From assembly GCA_002723255.1 (NCBI GenBank), contig PBNW01000044.1:1-53907 (forward strand): a stretch of DNA of 53,907 nt, in the 5' to 3' direction. Origin of the DNA: Pelagibacterium sp. (GTDB lineage: Bacteria; Pseudomonadota; Alphaproteobacteria; Rhizobiales; Devosiaceae). This document shows positions 52,859 through 53,907 of the stretch, in pieces (the first letter of the stretch is position 1; the number at the start of each line of letters is the position of its first letter). Under the pieces are notes generated by a model. It ran no database searches and was not told where the DNA came from. It saw only the letters and a program-made list of their open reading frames with translations. Position numbers and translations under genes: made by a program.

Positions 52859-53896
52859 CTACTCCTGCGCGCCGGCGTCATAAATGCCGATCATATCGGC
52901 AAGCAGGTCATGAAGGCGATCGCGATGGCCGTTGCCGCCCGATGGGCTGTTGGGGTCCGAGGTCATGACGACGGTCAGGTCGAGATCGGGGACGATGTAG
53001 AGCATCTGGCCGCCATAGCCCCAAGCGTAAGAGACGTCATGGCCGGCCAATTCGGTCAGGAACCAGCCATAGCCATATCCGTGTCCGCCAAAGCGTGAGG
53101 TGGTGCGCTGTTGCCAGGATTGCTCGATCCAGTCTTCCGAGACGATCCGTTCGCCATCTTCCGTGACGCCGCCATTGCGGATCATTTCGCCGAAAGCCAG
53201 AAGCGAGAGTGGGGTCATGGCAAGCTCGTTGCCGCCCAGATAGATGCCCTGGGGGTCCTGATGCCAGCCGGTTATGGCAAAGCCGTCAATGGGGCCGAGC
53301 CATTCGCGGGCGAGCTGGCGGGTGGAGGCGCCGCCCACATCGGTGAGGATGGCCGAGAGCAGATGGGTGGAGCCGGTCGAATAGACCATGGGGCCACCCG
53401 GTTCGGCGACGAAAGGCTGGGCGAGGGCAGTGCGCACCCAATTGGCGCTGGCGACCCAGCGCCCGTAATTGGCGCCGGACGTGGCTTGAAGGCCGGCCTG
53501 CATGGACATGAGGTGGCTCAGGGTGATCTCGTCGACGCGCGGGTCGGGATCGGAAGGCAGATCATCGGCAAGCAGTTCGGCGACCGGTTGGTCGGGACCG
53601 TCGAGCAGGCCCTTGTCGATGGCGATGCCGATCATTGTGGTGACGATGACCTTGGAGGCCGATTTGATATTGGTGGGATCGCTGGAGGTGTAACCGTTAT
53701 AGCCGCGGTCGGCGATGAGTTCGCCGCCGCGGGAAACAGTGACGGTGCGGAGTGGTTCGAGGTCTCCGGCGGCCTCCAGCACGGTCGTCAGCGGGTCGGA
53801 GGATATGGTTTCCTGTGCCCAGCCGGCGAGGGGGAAGGATATGGCAGCGGCCACGGCCAGAACCCGGGCGGGGCGAAGGAAGGATGAAATAGTCAT
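52859..53896 (-). CDS. Serine hydrolase, beta-lactamase/class C-like (S12 family), exported
   Basis: A 345-aa periplasmic protein with a signal peptide (about 1-27, VLAVAAAISFPLAGWAQ). SxxK motif is SASK (in IKSASKVIV). The second motif is YST (in VYSTGSTH) where beta-lactamases have YxN, and no KTG is seen; HGYGYGWF and WGYGGQML supply the third region. This places it with esterase-like or D-amino-acid peptidase-like members rather than true beta-lactamases. It is complete, but its upstream region is cut by the window end. It lies upstream of the bufferin promoter and is probably not part of that operon. Confidence 0.9.
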   Translation of the reverse strand: MTISSFLRPARVLAVAAAISFPLAGWAQETISSDPLTTVLEAAGDLEPLRTVTVSRGGELIADRGYNGYTSSDPTNIKSASKVIVTTMIGIAIDKGLLDGPDQPVAELLADDLPSDPDPRVDEITLSHLMSMQAGLQATSGANYGRWVASANWVRTALAQPFVAEPGGPMVYSTGSTHLLSAILTDVGGASTRQLAREWLGPIDGFAITGWHQDPQGIYLGGNELAMTPLSLLAFGEMIRNGGVTEDGERIVSEDWIEQSWQQRTTSRFGGHGYGYGWFLTELAGHDVSYAWGYGGQMLYIVPDLDLTVVMTSDPNSPSGGNGHRDRLHDLLADMIGIYDAGAQE

Positions 53897-53907
53897 GGAA
53901 TGAATGC

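Noticed and set aside
52859-53896. True class C beta-lactamase conferring resistance
   Set aside because: SxxK is present but the YxN and KTG motifs are not; esterase-like function is more likely.

Overview
The window looks like a piece of an alphaproteobacterial chromosome of the order Hyphomicrobiales, probably a Devosia/Pelagibacterium-type genome. This rests on the gene content: a B12-dependent class II ribonucleotide reductase, an NDUFA12-type complex I accessory subunit, DUF2155, the aat-accC-accB-aroQ-dsbA block, rne-amidase-mrcA-prfB, a SUF operon with two cysteine desulfurases, and CtrA-type and Irr/IscR-type DNA motifs. Genes are dense and GC-rich, so nearly every gene carries long antisense shadow reading frames, which were ignored. 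No rRNA, tRNA or CRISPR array was recognised.

Layout. 1-1474: an AT-richer AAA+ ATPase placed directly behind nrdJ, probably acquired. 1475-6557: nrdJ with a candidate NrdR box, then the NDUFA12-like and DUF2155 genes. 6590-11150: a large palindromic element and a minus-strand run dsbA-like / DUF2087 / aroQ / accB / accC / aat (protein quality, shikimate pathway, fatty-acid synthesis, N-degron tagging). 11251-12567: an aminotransferase with its own operator-like region and terminator. 12588-24419: RNase E, then a cell-envelope block (amidase, penicillin-binding protein 1A, M23 peptidase) interrupted by a hybrid sensor kinase, plus prfB with an intact programmed +1 frameshift. 24491-30798: a peroxiredoxin, a giant AsmA-like envelope protein, tyrS and an alpha/beta hydrolase.

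30888-38243 is a complete SUF iron-sulfur assembly operon: desulfurase, sufB, a cupin gene, sufC, sufD, sufS, a DUF59 protein and an A-type carrier. It is preceded by an IscR/RirA-like box that abuts an Irr ICE-like box. The cupin gene overlaps sufB and sufC by a few bases and has intact metal-binding motifs; it is a candidate unrecognised partner of Fe-S assembly. 38250-46544 holds a diguanylate cyclase with a CtrA box, a DEAD-box helicase, parE, a possible 56-residue membrane protein, a sulfotransferase-like gene and an ABC-F ATPase with a structured leader.

46584-53896 is more accessory: a type-B carboxylesterase behind a perfect inverted repeat, an SDR whose catalytic Ser position is Phe, a divergent AraC regulator, a four-gene bufferin-type RiPP operon (DUF2282 precursor, DUF692/MNIO enzyme, DUF2063 partner, DoxX membrane protein), and a serine beta-lactamase-like hydrolase. 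The bufferin operon has an ECF-type promoter matching GTAACC-N16-CGAA and a hairpin between precursor and enzyme genes, which together suggest a metal-stress-induced copper-sequestering peptide. This cluster and the cupin in the SUF operon are the two most interesting systems here.
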